A stretch of DNA of 64,000 bases, taken from positions 1 to 64,000 of the forward strand of contig JARVKI010000122.1 in NCBI GenBank assembly GCA_036674765.1, read 5' to 3'. The stretch comes from Seiridium cupressi. Its lineage: Eukaryota; Ascomycota; Sordariomycetes; Amphisphaeriales; Sporocadaceae. Positions 32,901 through 45,367 of the stretch are shown piece by piece. How positions within the stretch are numbered: position 1 is the stretch's first letter; every line of letters begins with the position of its first letter. The translations under genes were made by a program, and so were the position numbers. Under the pieces are notes generated by a model. It was not told the DNA's origin, searched no databases, and worked only from the letters and a program-made list of their open reading frames with translations.

Positions 32901-35219
32901 TGTGCAACTGGGGAGCTTCGTGCAGAGAAGGCGAGGTCGATGTTTGAATGTGGCCGTAGAGTCAAGGGACCAGAAGCTGGTCTTCGATGCGTTCGGCGGC
33001 GTGGTGCTCAAGGAATAATAAAGGGTCGAGCCGAGATGGTGGTGGAGGGGTCCGTGGCTCTTGGCACTCAATCCACTGTCCTCTGCTAATGGTTATGGAC
33101 GCGGGGAGCGGACGCGAGGTTTCCTGCTGAGCTTATATATGGTGGAAATGGGCTCTTATGCTGCTGGTCTTAGCGCGCAGGGTAGAGTGGTAGCAAGGTG
33201 TGAGGTGCTCTGTAAGATGAGAGCTGAACACAGCCTGAAGGGCGAGCTTTAAACTATCGACGATCTAGGCCAGGGGTCCGAGGGAAAGGTGTGGGAGAAA
33301 ATAGAATTTGGTCAGGATGAGTCGACCGGGGGGTTGGCCAAAGTCTAAAACCTTGTAAAATCGAAGGATAGACAGAAGGAAGCGGCCGAAGGATCTCGCT
33401 TCGTGTTGTTTAGTTGGTACCGGTCCAACACTGTACGTAGTAAGTAGTCTTCTCGCGCAACTTTGGTCAAGTGCGACGAATCCTGGTGGACCTCGGGAGC
33501 GCTATGCGGAAGGCTGTGAAGCTAGAGAGCAGGCAGATCAGGCCGACAGTGAATTAGCGTGAGCTGACGGTTGCGTCAAGAGGCCGCGGTCTGATAGGTT
33601 CCTAGTCAGTCTAGGAAGTGATGCACAATCACAATGCAAGCAGCAGGCGCAGCAGGATCGGAATGCCAGGAACGAGCAGCAGATCAGTATTTAATTTCAG
33701 CGAGCCACTGTTGTCCCAAATGCCCTCAGCGATCTGGGCCGGACTGACAGCGACGGTAGCGCCGCAGTGTGGGGATTGCAAGTCTCGTCTCGTCTCGTCT
33801 CGTCCGAGCAATAAGTTACATTCTACGACTACATAGAGGCCAGAGGCGTCGCAGGTTGGGTTCATTGCAGGTCACGAACGTCGGCCAGCGACCAGGACCC
33901 TGAGCCAAACCCCACAGGCTGAACTCGAGTCCACCCACGGCAGTAACTCGATTCGGCGCTGGCGACCAGATAGCGTCCCGGGCGCAGCCATTGGCGGGCA
34001 CTTCATATGGTGCAATGACCTGAATGCGGTAACAGCGAGACTGGCGATTTGCTTTGTCTCAGGCCATTGCATTCTGGCCCGCTGATGCATTTTCCTTGCT
34101 GTGCTGCACTAGGAATTCCGGGGCGTGGCTGGCTGCGCTTCAAGTCTTGATCATCGAGTGGCCCGTCACTTGATCAGCTCGCCTGATACATGGACAGCGA
34201 AGCACCCATAGACAGCTGGACTGTTGGAAACATCTCTCACCTGCCGGGTCTGGGTCTTGCGATTCGAGGTTCTCTCCAATGGGGTCGGTTGCCGCCCCAG
34301 CAACACTGCATGAGAATCTCTGGCGCCAGATCTACTTGGTCGTTTAAGTGGCCATCATGCTAAGCAAGAAACGTGCACCGCCGGGTAAATCAAGTCATAC
34401 TATCAACATCTAGTGCTAGCGACTCTATAACCAGCATTGAAATGCGGATGCGACCGACAATAAGGATTCTCGGCCTCACATCGGGTCAAGAGCACTTAAA
34501 TTTGGTGGCGCTTGGCTCTTACGCTGGTCATAGTGCGTCGCTTACACCAATCCACAAACTCTGGCGTTTGCCAGCACGTGGGATCCGGAATCACGACACT
34601 TGCCCCTGGTTTGACCCTCTCCAAACCTCGCCTGTGCTTGTAGTCTGGTGTTGGGTGTTTTGGCAAGTCAATGCGGCGTTCATCGGCAGTCATCATTATG
34701 GAGACAAAACTAGGACGAGAAGTGAGCAAAGGTGTCACTGGAAATATTTCCCTCGAAGCGCAAATCTAAAGCTGCAATGATATCATGGGAGACAAGTTGC
34801 TGCGGGATGATCGCCGTTGTTCCAGATCGTGTCTGACGACGGGGAGTATCCGACAGCTTGGAGCCGGAGCCGCAGCCAGCAGCCAGCTCTGGCCGCCTCG
34901 GGCCTAGCCGTAGAACTCATCTCCGCCATGAATCGCCTGTGAATCGCTGTGGCTGCCCGCCCCGCTGAACGAACCGTGCGCTCCAATCAAGCTTTCGATT
35001 CCAATTTCAGCTGGCTGAAGGCAGTTGGTTAGGACCAACTACCAGAAAGGACGCGTAAAGTGCCGCCATTCTCGAAATTGCTTTTTAGCATCACCCGCAG
35101 AAAAGGCACAACCCAAGCCCAAGCCCAAGCCCACGCTTACGCTGGTCACGCTGCACCTGTTCACGAGCCGAGCACAGCTCCTTGATGAAAGGCTCGTGAC
35201 CAGCCTTGGCCCGTCCACG
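32901..35219. other. Intergenic spacer, 2.3 kb
   Basis: It contains the promoter of the single-pass membrane protein gene, a GTCTC microsatellite near 33.8 kb and a short CCCAAG repeat at about 35112-35132, just upstream of GPI2. No gene was seen. Confidence 0.6.
33782..33804. repeat. GTCTC microsatellite, about 4.6 units
   Basis: Four perfect copies of GTCTC are followed by a partial copy. It is a simple tandem repeat in a gene-free region. Confidence 0.85.
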
Positions 35220-36716
35220 ATGGCCTCACGTCTGCAACTTCAGACCTCGCTGGCGACATGCCAGTCGGCTTCAATGGATAGCACATTCCCACCCCTGACG
35301 CGCGCTGCCACCCTGCCCGACCTCAGCATCAGCAACTCCCCGCGTGCGTCGCGATCCCATCTCGCACCGGAAGATGCCTTCTTTGCGACCTCGCCGCCGC
35401 GCCAGGTGAACGGCTTCGAGCACAATGCACGCTACGACTCCGGCGCCGAGTCCCAAAGACAACTGCGGTCGAAGCTCGGCAGCCGTAGTAGAAGTAGGCA
35501 TAGGCGGCGCAGACGTACTTGGAAGAAGATTCTCTGGGTCAAGCAATCCTTCCCAGACAACTACACCGACGCGACAACCTTCCTGGACAGCCTCCAGCGG
35601 AATCCGCGCCTGCAACCGTACGACTTCTGGCCCCTGGTCGCAGACACGACCGTCATTGTCCAACAAGTGTGCTCAGTTGCCATTTTCGTCGTCTGTTTCG
35701 TGGGTATTTTCACGGAAAGGGTCGAGCCTGTGACGATAGTAGGATGGAGCAGCCCTGCCACGTTTCTGGGCTGGCTTCTTTGGGATTGGTGGATAGGACA
35801 AGAGGGCGAGGATGAAGTCCTACAACGGCAGAACAGCCTTCGCAGTCGCGGGGCCCGGCATCAAGCAGGGCAAGATCACAGCAGAGCTTCAACGGCGGCA
35901 CCTACACCATCTGCTGCGAGCTCCGTGACTAATTTGGCTGCCACAGAGCGGGCTCAACCGCAGGGCAATCTCATTGCAACCCGCCAACATCACGGAGGCT
36001 CTGCCACTTCCTTGCAGTCCAGCACATCGCATAGCAGCAATCAACCGCGCAATGCCGATCCCCACGGCTTGCTCAAACACCGCCCGTCATCCCCCCTCCG
36101 GAGTGGACGCACGAGTCGACGGTTCAGCACCATCAAGTCCGCCGTTCTCATTTACTTTACCATCTTGGGTCTTTCGCCCATACTCAAATCCCTTACGAGA
36201 TCGACCTCTCCTGACAGTATCTGGTCCATTTCATTCTGGTTATTGACTATCAACATATGCTTCTACGACTACTCGGGTGGCGTCGGCGTCAAATTTCCGG
36301 CGTCCTTATCTACGAATGCTGCGCTGATGGCATCGACCGTGCTTGCGTCCCGTCTACCTTCGACGGGCCAGGTATTTAGCCTCACGTTGTTCAGTATTCA
36401 GGTTTTTGGACTGTTCCCCGTCTTCAGACGGTACGCACGACACCGAAGTTGGCACTATCATGTCACACTCTCCACGTTGTTGGTAATTGGCGCCGGAGGT
36501 GGCGTCGGTATAATTCTGAGTGATAAAAAAGATACAGGGTTTCCTTGGAAGAACGGGCTGCTGGGCGTCGTGGTCAGTGTGCTCGTCGCTGTTGTAGCTA
36601 TGGGCGCCTCCAGCTGGTGGTTGATCGGAATGCAGAAGTATAAGAATGCCATGAATGGGCCGTGGGATCAGGCTCGACCGATCATCATCAGCCGCAGGGC
36701 ATGGGACGATGATTGA
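35220..36716 (+). CDS. gpi2: GPI2 / PIG-C subunit of GPI-GlcNAc transferase
   Basis: The single exon encodes 498 aa from the first ATG in the frame. It is a subunit of the ER complex that transfers GlcNAc to phosphatidylinositol, the first step of GPI-anchor synthesis. The family start motif WKKILWVKQSFPDNYTD lies at about residues 100-116. Hydrophobic segments follow, in order: VCSVAIFVVCFVGIF, TFLGWLLWDWW, then a gap, SAVLIYFTILGLSPILKSL, FWLLTINICFYDYSGG, VFSLTLFSIQVFGLFPVF and two at the C-terminus. The conserved blocks ILGLSPILKSLT and FYDYSG are diagnostic. A Ser/Gln-rich insert of about 110 residues separates the second and third hydrophobic segments, and the N-terminal 95 residues are disordered. 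At least two GPI-anchored proteins are encoded downstream in this window. Confidence 0.9.
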   Translation: MASRLQLQTSLATCQSASMDSTFPPLTRAATLPDLSISNSPRASRSHLAPEDAFFATSPPRQVNGFEHNARYDSGAESQRQLRSKLGSRSRSRHRRRRRTWKKILWVKQSFPDNYTDATTFLDSLQRNPRLQPYDFWPLVADTTVIVQQVCSVAIFVVCFVGIFTERVEPVTIVGWSSPATFLGWLLWDWWIGQEGEDEVLQRQNSLRSRGARHQAGQDHSRASTAAPTPSAASSVTNLAATERAQPQGNLIATRQHHGGSATSLQSSTSHSSNQPRNADPHGLLKHRPSSPLRSGRTSRRFSTIKSAVLIYFTILGLSPILKSLTRSTSPDSIWSISFWLLTINICFYDYSGGVGVKFPASLSTNAALMASTVLASRLPSTGQVFSLTLFSIQVFGLFPVFRRYARHRSWHYHVTLSTLLVIGAGGGVGIILSDKKDTGFPWKNGLLGVVVSVLVAVVAMGASSWWLIGMQKYKNAMNGPWDQARPIIISRRAWDDD

Positions 36717-38495
36717 ACAATGATGTAGTGGCAATGACATTTTCTCCAGCGCGAAACGAACGATCATGCCTCACCCTTTTCCGAAAACTAAATGTATGTG
36801 ACGACCCGTCTCTGGGACGATGACCATTGCTCCGGTGATTGCAATTTTTATGCCTGACTCCATTATTCGGAGTGGGCTGATCACATCTTATTTATCTAAT
36901 GCAGTTTTAGGGCCAGGTAACGGACGGTTAAACAAAGGTGATGCGGTATTTGCATACATGCTCGCTCATGTTATGGCAATATATCTTAGCCACCACGAGT
37001 TGCACACATTATCGTAAGACAGGCTCTGCTTGGCTTTATTACCACGTTTACTTGTGGCAATACATATTTTTCCTTGGCCTCTTGAAATGCTGATGAATAA
37101 GCCTGAATCCCTCATTACCTGTGAGCTCGGGATACATGGTTCCTGCTCAGTCAGCGAATCGGCCACTCTACATTTGCCCGAAACACAGTCACTCTATTCA
37201 GGCATTAGGAGCTTGAATTCCTCGTGGGATTGCGGAGCGACCACGCATCGACTGGGCGTTTCTCCCACCATAAATCTCTAATTCGAGGCCGGCAGACGGA
37301 TACAAGAGTAAACCTGGCGCTCAAGAGAAAGGATGGTCAAGCGGAAGAGGATGGATGTGTCAAGGTTTCAGCTCGACCGGTCTGATTTGTAGTCACGAAG
37401 TTCAGAGCGAGAACTATTGCTTTCCTCATCGCGGCTTGGATGTACCCCTACTTGAAGCGCAACAATCCTGAAGATGGGGACTTGAAGGTTCACAATTAGT
37501 GGACCGCATTTCTCTACTATATAATATTGGAAGGATCTATGTAGTCCTAGATCATGGTGATTGATCATGCTGTTGCCGGCATTGGGATTTAATGAAATAT
37601 GTTGGAAGGCCAGTTATGGCTCGGCGGGGCCGTTGTGGCCTTCTTCATAGTACAATAAAGCAGTGTTCTCTTGTTCACAGCCTTGTGCTGAGAGTAAATG
37701 AACTAAGTGGCGCCCCTAGCATGACAATTTAGACTACTACTGCCGATCAGCGGCAAGTTGCTAAATTTAATCCTTGACCATACAATTCGACGATCGCATA
37801 GACTAAAATAGCCTGGGCAAGCCTCTGACTGAGACGCTGAGTAATTCCATACTAAATGTAGCTGTTCACAAATATACAACTCAAAGTTCGTCTTTGCCAG
37901 TCTTGAGTCAGCACAGCGTGACATGCTTGTTTTCAGCCCTCCGCTGATCAATTGCTCCTATAGTCCAGCCTCGCTGCTCCCTAAACCCTGCAGCATATGC
38001 AGGTCGATCGAAAGTAAGCTTAATGAAATCCATGTACCCCTGGAAGTAGTATCATACCCCGAGCTGATTCGGCCATTTGGAAGGATCATAGTATAGCCTC
38101 TTATACGACCTTGAAAGGGAAAGAGTGACGTCAATTTCTTCCACATTGGCCCTCATGAATGGACTTTGTATTATCCGTGCCCGGTCATCGTAGAATTAGA
38201 AGGTGGTGTCAATTGGGCAATACGAGTAGGATCACCTACGGGCCGGCGGTTGTGCGCATTGTTTCTGAACGACTGCGATGGCTTTGAGAAGAGCTGAACA
38301 TTATCCCGACGATTCCAAAAGCGCAGAACTCGAAATTTAGAAATGGAAAAGTGATTTCAACCTTAGAAGAGGAATGATATTTCCATCATGATCGAGTCGA
38401 TAAACCTCACACAATTCCCTCTGCAACAAGCAGCCACATCCTTCTGGAAGTACAGTTGTTGACACCCAAAATTGACTACAACCACGAAACTCAAG
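36717..38495. other. Intergenic spacer, 1.8 kb
   Basis: AT-rich, with only short unconvincing frames. The right end is the promoter of the mannanase-like gene. Confidence 0.6.
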
Positions 38496-39826
38496 ATGAG
38501 ATATCTCAGCCTCGTCCTAGGCGGCATTGCATTGCCACTCGTCCTAGCCTCCCCACTTTCTTCCATTTCTACTCGTGCAACTTCCAAATCCTGGGCAGGC
38601 TCCAACCTCTATTTCCTACAAGGCCTATCCGACTCTGATCAAGACCAATGGATTTCCACCATGTCCTCATCGGGCGCCAAGGTTGTCCGTGTGTGGGTCA
38701 ACGCGCAGGTTGGCGAGGGCCATTGCGAAAAGGGTTCCAAACTGGCTAATGGTGTGCCTGACCTCGAGTTTAGAGGTCTTGGCAGGTATAGCGATGAGAC
38801 ACTAGACCTCCTAGACAAGACGTTGGTCAAGTTGAGTAAGAGTGGCATCAAGGCAGTCATCAGTCCACATGACGGAAATGCATTAGCCGGTGATAAGTGG
38901 TACGTCGCGGCTCGCACTTCCTTCACAGTTGACTCCAAGTGGCCTTTTGAACCACAACATGCTAACGACGGGAATAGTGATGCGTACTGCAAGAAATGGG
39001 GCTCATCCTCCTTTTACACGGATCAGAACGCTGCCACTCAGTATGACAAAAGGATCGACTATGTTCTCAACTACCAGGGCAAGACATCCGGGAAAGCGTG
39101 GAAAGAGTGGGGTGATGCCGTTATGGGATTTGATATCCAAGTGAGTCCATAATATCTTATTGAATGACTCTACACTCTTGTTTGGACTGCTTTATTTCAA
39201 AGGTCAAGCTTGAGGATATGCAGTCCGTAATAAAACGCCGCTTACTGACCCATAATGCCACCTAGAATGAGCCATTCAATGCCAAAGCTTCAGTATGCAA
39301 GGACTCCAACGCCGCCAAATGGGTCTGTGATCGCGCCACGCACATGCGAGAGACCCTGGGCAGCGAAAACAAGATCCAGGTATCAACGGGCGGCCTCGGG
39401 GGCGACATCTCTAACGGCTGCACCTTTATCGAGTCCGCAACAAGCTGCAAAGCGCTTGACCTCATCGCCGTGCACAAGTACGCCGGCGCGCAGTCGTCTA
39501 ATCCTGGCCAGTGGTCTGGCGCCGCCCAGAGCTGGATCAGCCAGGCCAACGGCAAGAAGGTTTACGTCGAGGAGTGGGGAGTCAACAGCAAGAATACTGA
39601 CCCGAAGACGGATTTCCCGGCCGAGAGCGAGGATATCATCAAGGGCCAGCCGCCGTATTTGTATTGGCAATTCTTGCCAGACGTGGCCGATGGGTGCAGC
39701 TACAGTCCCAAGAACGACGAGGATCCATTTGGCATCTTCGTTGGGTCCGGTGTCGATTTCAAGACCGAGTTCGAGAAGGCCGCCGACTCGGACGCGGCGC
39801 AGGACTGGACTGGAATTGTCTGGTAG
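38496..39826 (+). CDS. Secreted GH5-type endo-beta-mannanase-like glycoside hydrolase
   Basis: Exons 38496-39140 and 39266-39826 (125-nt intron, GTGAGT...CCTAG) encode 401 aa. A signal peptide, MRYLSLVLGGIALPLVLASP, starts the protein. The TIM-barrel pattern of clan GH-A follows: KVVRVWVNAQ (beta-2), then the acid/base motif NEP at residues 216-218, which begins exactly at exon 2, then AVHKY and the nucleophile motif VEEWG with the glutamate near residue 317. The C-terminus contains YLYWQFLPD. This fits fungal GH5 proteins annotated as mannan endo-1,4-beta-mannosidases. Activity on mannan rather than another beta-glycan is not proven by sequence. It probably acts outside the cell on plant or fungal polysaccharide. 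No cellulose-binding module is present. Confidence 0.82.
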
Positions 39827-42304
39827 ATGGAGATTTCGGGGTACTGGGTATTTGGTGTTGCAATATTCGGCGTAAAGGTTTGGTGTTTTTGGGTTCTGCA
39901 TTTCTTTCGCTTTGTACTTCGTTCTTTTTAACCTGAATGTATGAGTTGGCCCTCTCATTAAGCATGAAAAAGAGACCACAGCTCCTTAGGATGTGACTTA
40001 TCTTTTGCCACGAACTTTCAGTCGCACTCAGACCTAAGGTAGAGCGCCATATCAATCGCATGTAGTGAAGATTGTAGTCGTTGGCAGTGACTACTTCAGC
40101 TGCAAATAGTGGCTGGTTCTTGAGATTGTATTATAGTTCGTTTCAGCTTGAAGCCGTATACCCAAGCTCTGAGCGACTATTTGCATATCACGATACCCCT
40201 TGATTCATGAGTTTAAAATACTGGAATTCCTTATGTACTTTTAATTCGTCGAGCATGGCACGTCAAGAAACATGACTAGGCTGCCGCTGCTTATTCTAAG
40301 GTTATCAAACTTCCGTATTAGAAATCCTAAGACAGGATCAGAATAAACTGTGAGTGGAATCTAAGAAGTCACATTAACAACTACGCCACTGATGCTTTCA
40401 CTACCGACGAAACTTGCCTACTATTGGTGGATTTAAGCAGGGGGCCCGTCAAACACATCACAATGATGAACCTTGTTTGCACCCCATTGAAACTTCGTTT
40501 TCATGCTTAAGTTGAAACTGGTAGTCGATTGCCATCTATTATTCTTGTTCTTTCGTCCGCCTAAGAGAATGAAATAATGTCAGACCTGGTCTCCATGGCG
40601 GATGTGCTCTGCACCTTGGAGATGATGAGGTAGATTAGGAGCTCACCAATAGCTAATAACGTGCTTCTATGATGGCCTGGAAGGCCATGTTATATAACTT
40701 TTGACTGCTAACTATAGGATTGGTAATGTAAGGTGGCTTTAGCACCTGAGAAGGGTGAGACTACATTTGCTGTTAAAATACAAAGCCGGCCGGAGTAGAT
40801 GTTGGGGATGTTACCTTTGTGGGAATAGCAACAATCAAAAAGGCACGCATTTTCAATTGGAGGAATTAATGGAGAAGTGAGCTTACTCTGAAAGACACCA
40901 CGGAGACGATTTCAGTGGCAGCTACTATGGCCGGGTTTGGAGGGACTACGCAAATAAAATGCTTGTATATACTAGAATCCGATGTCCCAATCCCAGCCGT
41001 AGACATGTTTCTACAGTGTCAGATATCTCAGTGACGTTTAACCTCACCGAAGCAGTCAATGTGAAATCTTCGAGGAATTGTGTGTGCGTAGCGAAGGATA
41101 ATTAATGGAGGCTCGTGGTTATGTCCAGTTATCATAGACGCCTTTGATAAGTTTCCAAACCTTAAAGTGGATCAGACTGGTCCTTGCAGCGGAATTGATC
41201 ATGACGATAAACAAGAACTTAGCAAGAATCAGAAGTCCATCGAGAGCAGAGTTGTTTTGCCATGGAATGACAGTAATGACTCTATGTTTTTTCTCTTCTC
41301 TGTTCCCCTGCATACCCTACGAATTGGTTTATTTCCTCCAACCAGACCCGATCGTTAGAGTCTAGAATCGTCAATCACATCAGATATCCATATCCAAAGG
41401 CACACGGGCCATGCCTTGAGTAATTCGACCATTTAGACGATATTTTCCTCCGTCACTAAGATGGGTATAGAAACGCAGCCCCCACTCACATCGCATCGTC
41501 CTTGAATCCTTATCCCTCAAAAGCCTGATTCTCCATTGGAAAGACGAGACCAGTAAATCTGACCCGTTATCTAGTAGGCCTTGAATTCGAGCTTTGAAGT
41601 GCTTGAATCCTATTCGCCTGGTTTGGAGCTTTCGCCATCCACAATTCCCCGCGATTCGAGGCGAAAGAAGGTGCAGGGATTGTAAAAGCCTGCTACGCTA
41701 CGCAATTGGCTTCAGGGGAAAGAGATGGGCGCGCCAGCTTGTGATATGGATAGCAATGATGCCGAGCTTGCCAATCGGTAGGCCATGTAAAGCTTTCATG
41801 CATATGCAATGCAGTGCTGCATTGCGACCACTCCAATACGACTTTCGACTTCCCTATTAGACAGTTGACTATCTTTAATGGATATAAAGGTGGTAAGCGA
41901 GACACACTCTTTTCTTTCACGCGCTAACTTTAATGCAAACTTTCCATATATACAAGAAAAGAGGCCCGGCCTCACGGGCCGTCACGCCCATCTATCAATC
42001 AACCCCATTCGTAGTTGAATGCCGGCGCTTGATAATGCTGTATATCTCTCATCATCCCTTGGAAGGTGACCAAGTAAATGCCCCTCCTGCGGTCTGAAAC
42101 AGATGCCCGCCACTTACTCAGAACGCCCAATCTCCTTTTCTCCCATTTCCCGACCTCTATACACAAAAGTACATTTGTACATCAAGCTTTCATATGTATA
42201 CGCTGCAAGGTTTCAAAAAATACATCAGGCAGCGGCTGCAAAAAGGGAAAGTGCGCCACATGCCGGCCTAATCCGTAACATCGACAGACTGCATGGCTGC
42301 AATC
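39827..42304. other. Gene-poor spacer, 2.5 kb
   Basis: AT-rich, without supported genes or clear repeats. The right end is the 3' flank of the minus-strand transporter gene. Confidence 0.55.
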
Positions 42305-43844
42305 TTACTCCTGGGGCACAGGGATGATAGCGCCGGGTGTGTTTCTCCACCAGCCAAAAGTAACCAGAGTCACTATTCCAAGAACTCCGCAAAGAACAAT
42401 GACCTTGACCATGGCGGGGTTGGTTCGGCGGGCCTCGTTGATATAGAGGCGGCCGTCGGTGATCATGGCGTTCATCTTGTCGGCTCCGAGCTTGTAGTAG
42501 GTAAGACCAGCAAGAGCAATACCATATCCAAAGTACTGCTGGCCAGTGACTGGGTCGCCGAAAATGACCATGGAAGCAACAACTAGCAGGATATCCTTCA
42601 GGACACCACTCATGGTCAGGACGACCGCCGAAGTCTTGCCGATCTGTTTCATGATTAGGAACACGTTTGAAGATACGTAGAAATCATGGCAGACATACCA
42701 AAAGCACCACGGAGACGTTCAAGCAGAAAGCGATGAACGCGTTAGCGATGAGAGTGATTATTCCCAAAGAGTAGATGTCGTTCATCGTTAGGCGGGAACC
42801 TTCCCAGAAAATGGTGATGACACCGTTGATAACGGCGCAGGCGGGAGCATAGTAGTAGACCGAAACAAGGGGGTCCATCTTGAACTCGGCACCGCTCAGA
42901 AGGCGCTGCACCATGACGAGTCTGATAGCCTCGGCAACGACACCGAAGATTTGCACTAAAGCAGCCATTAGTATGCATCCCGCAGAGTCGGCTCGAGGCG
43001 CATACCCAAGAAACCGAAAAGCTGGAATTTGAGCTCTCCGAAAGAAGCAATAGCGACACCAATGACAATGACGGAAACATTCAGGAGCACCTTCATGTTG
43101 GGCGCGGCCATGCCGAAAACCCAGGTGGTGACGAGGGTCGCAACAGCGTTGGTGGCCTACGGCGGGGTTAGAGGAGCACAATTGCAGAGGGGAAGCACTG
43201 GACTGACCTTGAGCATCTGAATGAAGGACACACTCAAGTACAGATAGGCCAGGTTACCCAGAATCAGACTCAAGCTGAACATGATACCAATGGGCACGAT
43301 GGCGCGCCTGTCGCGTTCGTCAGTGCCAGCACTCGTCGACACCTGCCAGCGGTGCAGGGGTAGCTTACATGTAGGTTGCAGTGTCCATGGGGACCTTCTT
43401 CCGCGAGTCCAGAACGGTGGTGAAGCGCGCGAGGATCTGCGTCATTCCCGTGGCAAAGGCCATGTGCCACGTTGTCAGGAACAGTGCTGCGTTTTTGTCA
43501 GTCACGCTCATCGCGCTGCATGCATTGCGGGCCACCTACGGAAATCTGGGAAACACGATTAGTCTCTTGTCTCAGAATACTGTTGTCAGGGGGGTTCACA
43601 TACCAAAATGGGCTGCTGCCAAGACCCATTTGTTGAAGAGAATAACACTCGAACTCATGGCAATCCATAGGCTGGCGACTGGTCAGCATTTCGCGGTCCC
43701 GGGGCGCCCAGGCGATCAAAGATTCTCATACGCGATGAAGAGCGCAGGGTGCAGGCCACTGCTGGCGGGCGCTGGGGGCGCGACGCCGCCGCCCTCGAGC
43801 TTGCGCTCATCCTGAGCGTTCTTGTCCTGTGCAACAGTCGACAT
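42305..43844 (-). CDS. Triose-phosphate/nucleotide-sugar transporter family (DUF250) protein, eight exons
   Basis: Exons in transcript order are 43844-43732, 43671-43604, 43545-43540, 43486-43369, 43307-43208, 43156-43006, 42955-42699 and 42643-42305, giving 383 aa. Every junction has GT-AG ends and keeps frame. Family blocks are restored across junctions: [68 protein letters not shown] and [17 protein letters not shown]. About ten hydrophobic segments and the C-terminal TYYKLG block fit drug/metabolite-superfamily antiporters in Golgi or ER membranes that carry nucleotide sugars or sugar phosphates. The substrate is unknown. The third exon is only 6 nt. Skipping it also keeps frame but deletes two residues from the conserved F-x-(Y/F)-P-(I/L)-F-L-T-T-W-H block. 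Confidence 0.88.
43540..43545 (-). other. Putative 6-nt microexon of the transporter gene
   Basis: On the minus strand the hexamer ATTTCC is preceded by TTCCCAG and followed by GTAGGT, both good splice signals. Flanking introns would be 58 and 53 nt, normal for this genome. Including it gives [16 protein letters not shown]. Leaving it out gives [14 protein letters not shown], two residues short of the family pattern as I remember it. Inclusion is therefore favoured. Confidence 0.7.
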
Positions 43845-44955
43845 GGTGAGATGCGCGGTGAGGCTAACGTTCACTGGATCCCGGGATTGGCGTGTGTTCT
43901 GTGTTGTGTAGGTCGTCGAGAGTCGAAGAGGAAAAAAAGGGCAGAGGTCGAGCCAGATGTGCTCTGGAGATTAAAAACTGCGGCGCTGGCAGATTACGAC
44001 ACAGGGGTCGCACGCTTATTAGGCGAGTGGACCGTGGGGGGGACTGTGGACAGTGTGGACAGTGGATTGGACTGGACCTGGCCCTGACTGGACGTCCGAC
44101 GCGACTCAATCTAATGGCCCGAAAGGGGCTCCACGCATTGCGATTATAATCAAATTGAGTCCGGGCCAGGAAGAGGCAAGGATTGGCAGGGAGGTTGCAC
44201 TGCCCATTGGGTAAACCGAGCCAAGTGATAAGTATCGGAAGCCGTTTCGTCATTTCATGGAAACGGGAAGGTGGGTTACGGCAGTCGGGCGGCGGGTACC
44301 AAACCCCCTTTTCTCATCTATCGTCCGTCGTTTCGAAAACCTAGTGAGGCTGCGGGTCGACGATCGCGCCTGCGCCTGGGCACGTGGGAACATTGAGGCT
44401 CTTCTACAGGTGCCGGAGCCCTGCAGAAATAGTCCATGAATAATAGCAGTGGCTTTTGCAACGCCCGTTTGGTCGCGACACATTTACCACCAAGTTGATT
44501 GTTCAGAACCTAGAATATGATACAATAAGGTATTTCTGCATCTGCGCCAGCTGGGTGGTCTCGGACTATAAGCTGGTCCTGTCTACATCTGACTACTGAT
44601 TATTGGGTTTACTGCATGTCCGGGTCGTGGACCAAGACAAAAGGGTACCAAGGGAAAGAAAAAGTATGGGTATCGTTGAAGGTTGGTTGGTTCTGCCGCG
44701 TCTGCCCACCGGGACGCTCTAAATGGCCAAGCTTTCTTGTATCTAAAATTGCAGCGCTACCTACATGTACCTAGTCATTCACGCCCATTATTCGTGCTTC
44801 GACGTGCTTTCACATCCCTGTCGGGACCCAGCCTCAACATCAAACATCATCGACGCGGCCTCATTTCGCACCGTGTTATTCCCAGACTACGGCTCTCGCG
44901 TGGCACGTTGGCTACGTGATTCCTTTTCCCATCTTAACTATATCGCATTGTCGTC
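43845..44955. other. Divergent promoter region, 1.1 kb
   Basis: It separates the minus-strand transporter gene from the plus-strand MED31 gene. No gene or strong repeat was found. Confidence 0.6.
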
Positions 44956-45367
44956 ATGTCGCAATCGCCTCCGGGTGTGCCGCCAGAGAACGAACCTCTG
45001 TACGGCGGCTTCTCGCGCTTCGAGGTTGAGCTAGAGGTATGCCCTAGCTCCATCCCAAGCACATCCTGTAGATCCTGACCTTGCGTAGTTCGTACAGTCG
45101 CTCGCAAACCCATTCTACTTGAATCATCTCGCCTCGCAGAAGCTGCTATCCGAGCCCGCGTTCGTCGAGTATCTCAAGTATCTACAGTACTGGAGCAAGC
45201 CGCCATACCTGAGGTATTTAGTCTATCCCGGCCCGACCCTGAAGCATCTCGAGCTTCTGCAGCAAGAGCGATTCAGACAAGAGATCATCAGCCCGGAACT
45301 GGTCCAGCTTCTCGCGGCGGAAGGACAGAAAGCGAGCATCGACTGGCATAGAGACGACAAGGACTGA
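44956..45367 (+). CDS. med31: Mediator complex subunit 31 (Soh1)
   Basis: Exons 44956-45036 and 45089-45367 (52-nt intron, GTATGC...GCGTAG) encode 119 aa, within the normal size of MED31. The join gives RFEVELEFVQSLANPFYLNH, which matches the conserved core. It continues with LASQKLLSEPAFVEYLKYL, YWSKPPYLRYLVYP and CL-type helices ending at LELLQ...RFRQEI. MED31 is a small helical subunit in the middle module of Mediator and links RNA polymerase II to activators in the nucleus. The gene converges on RPC11, with 540 bp between stop codons. Confidence 0.95.
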
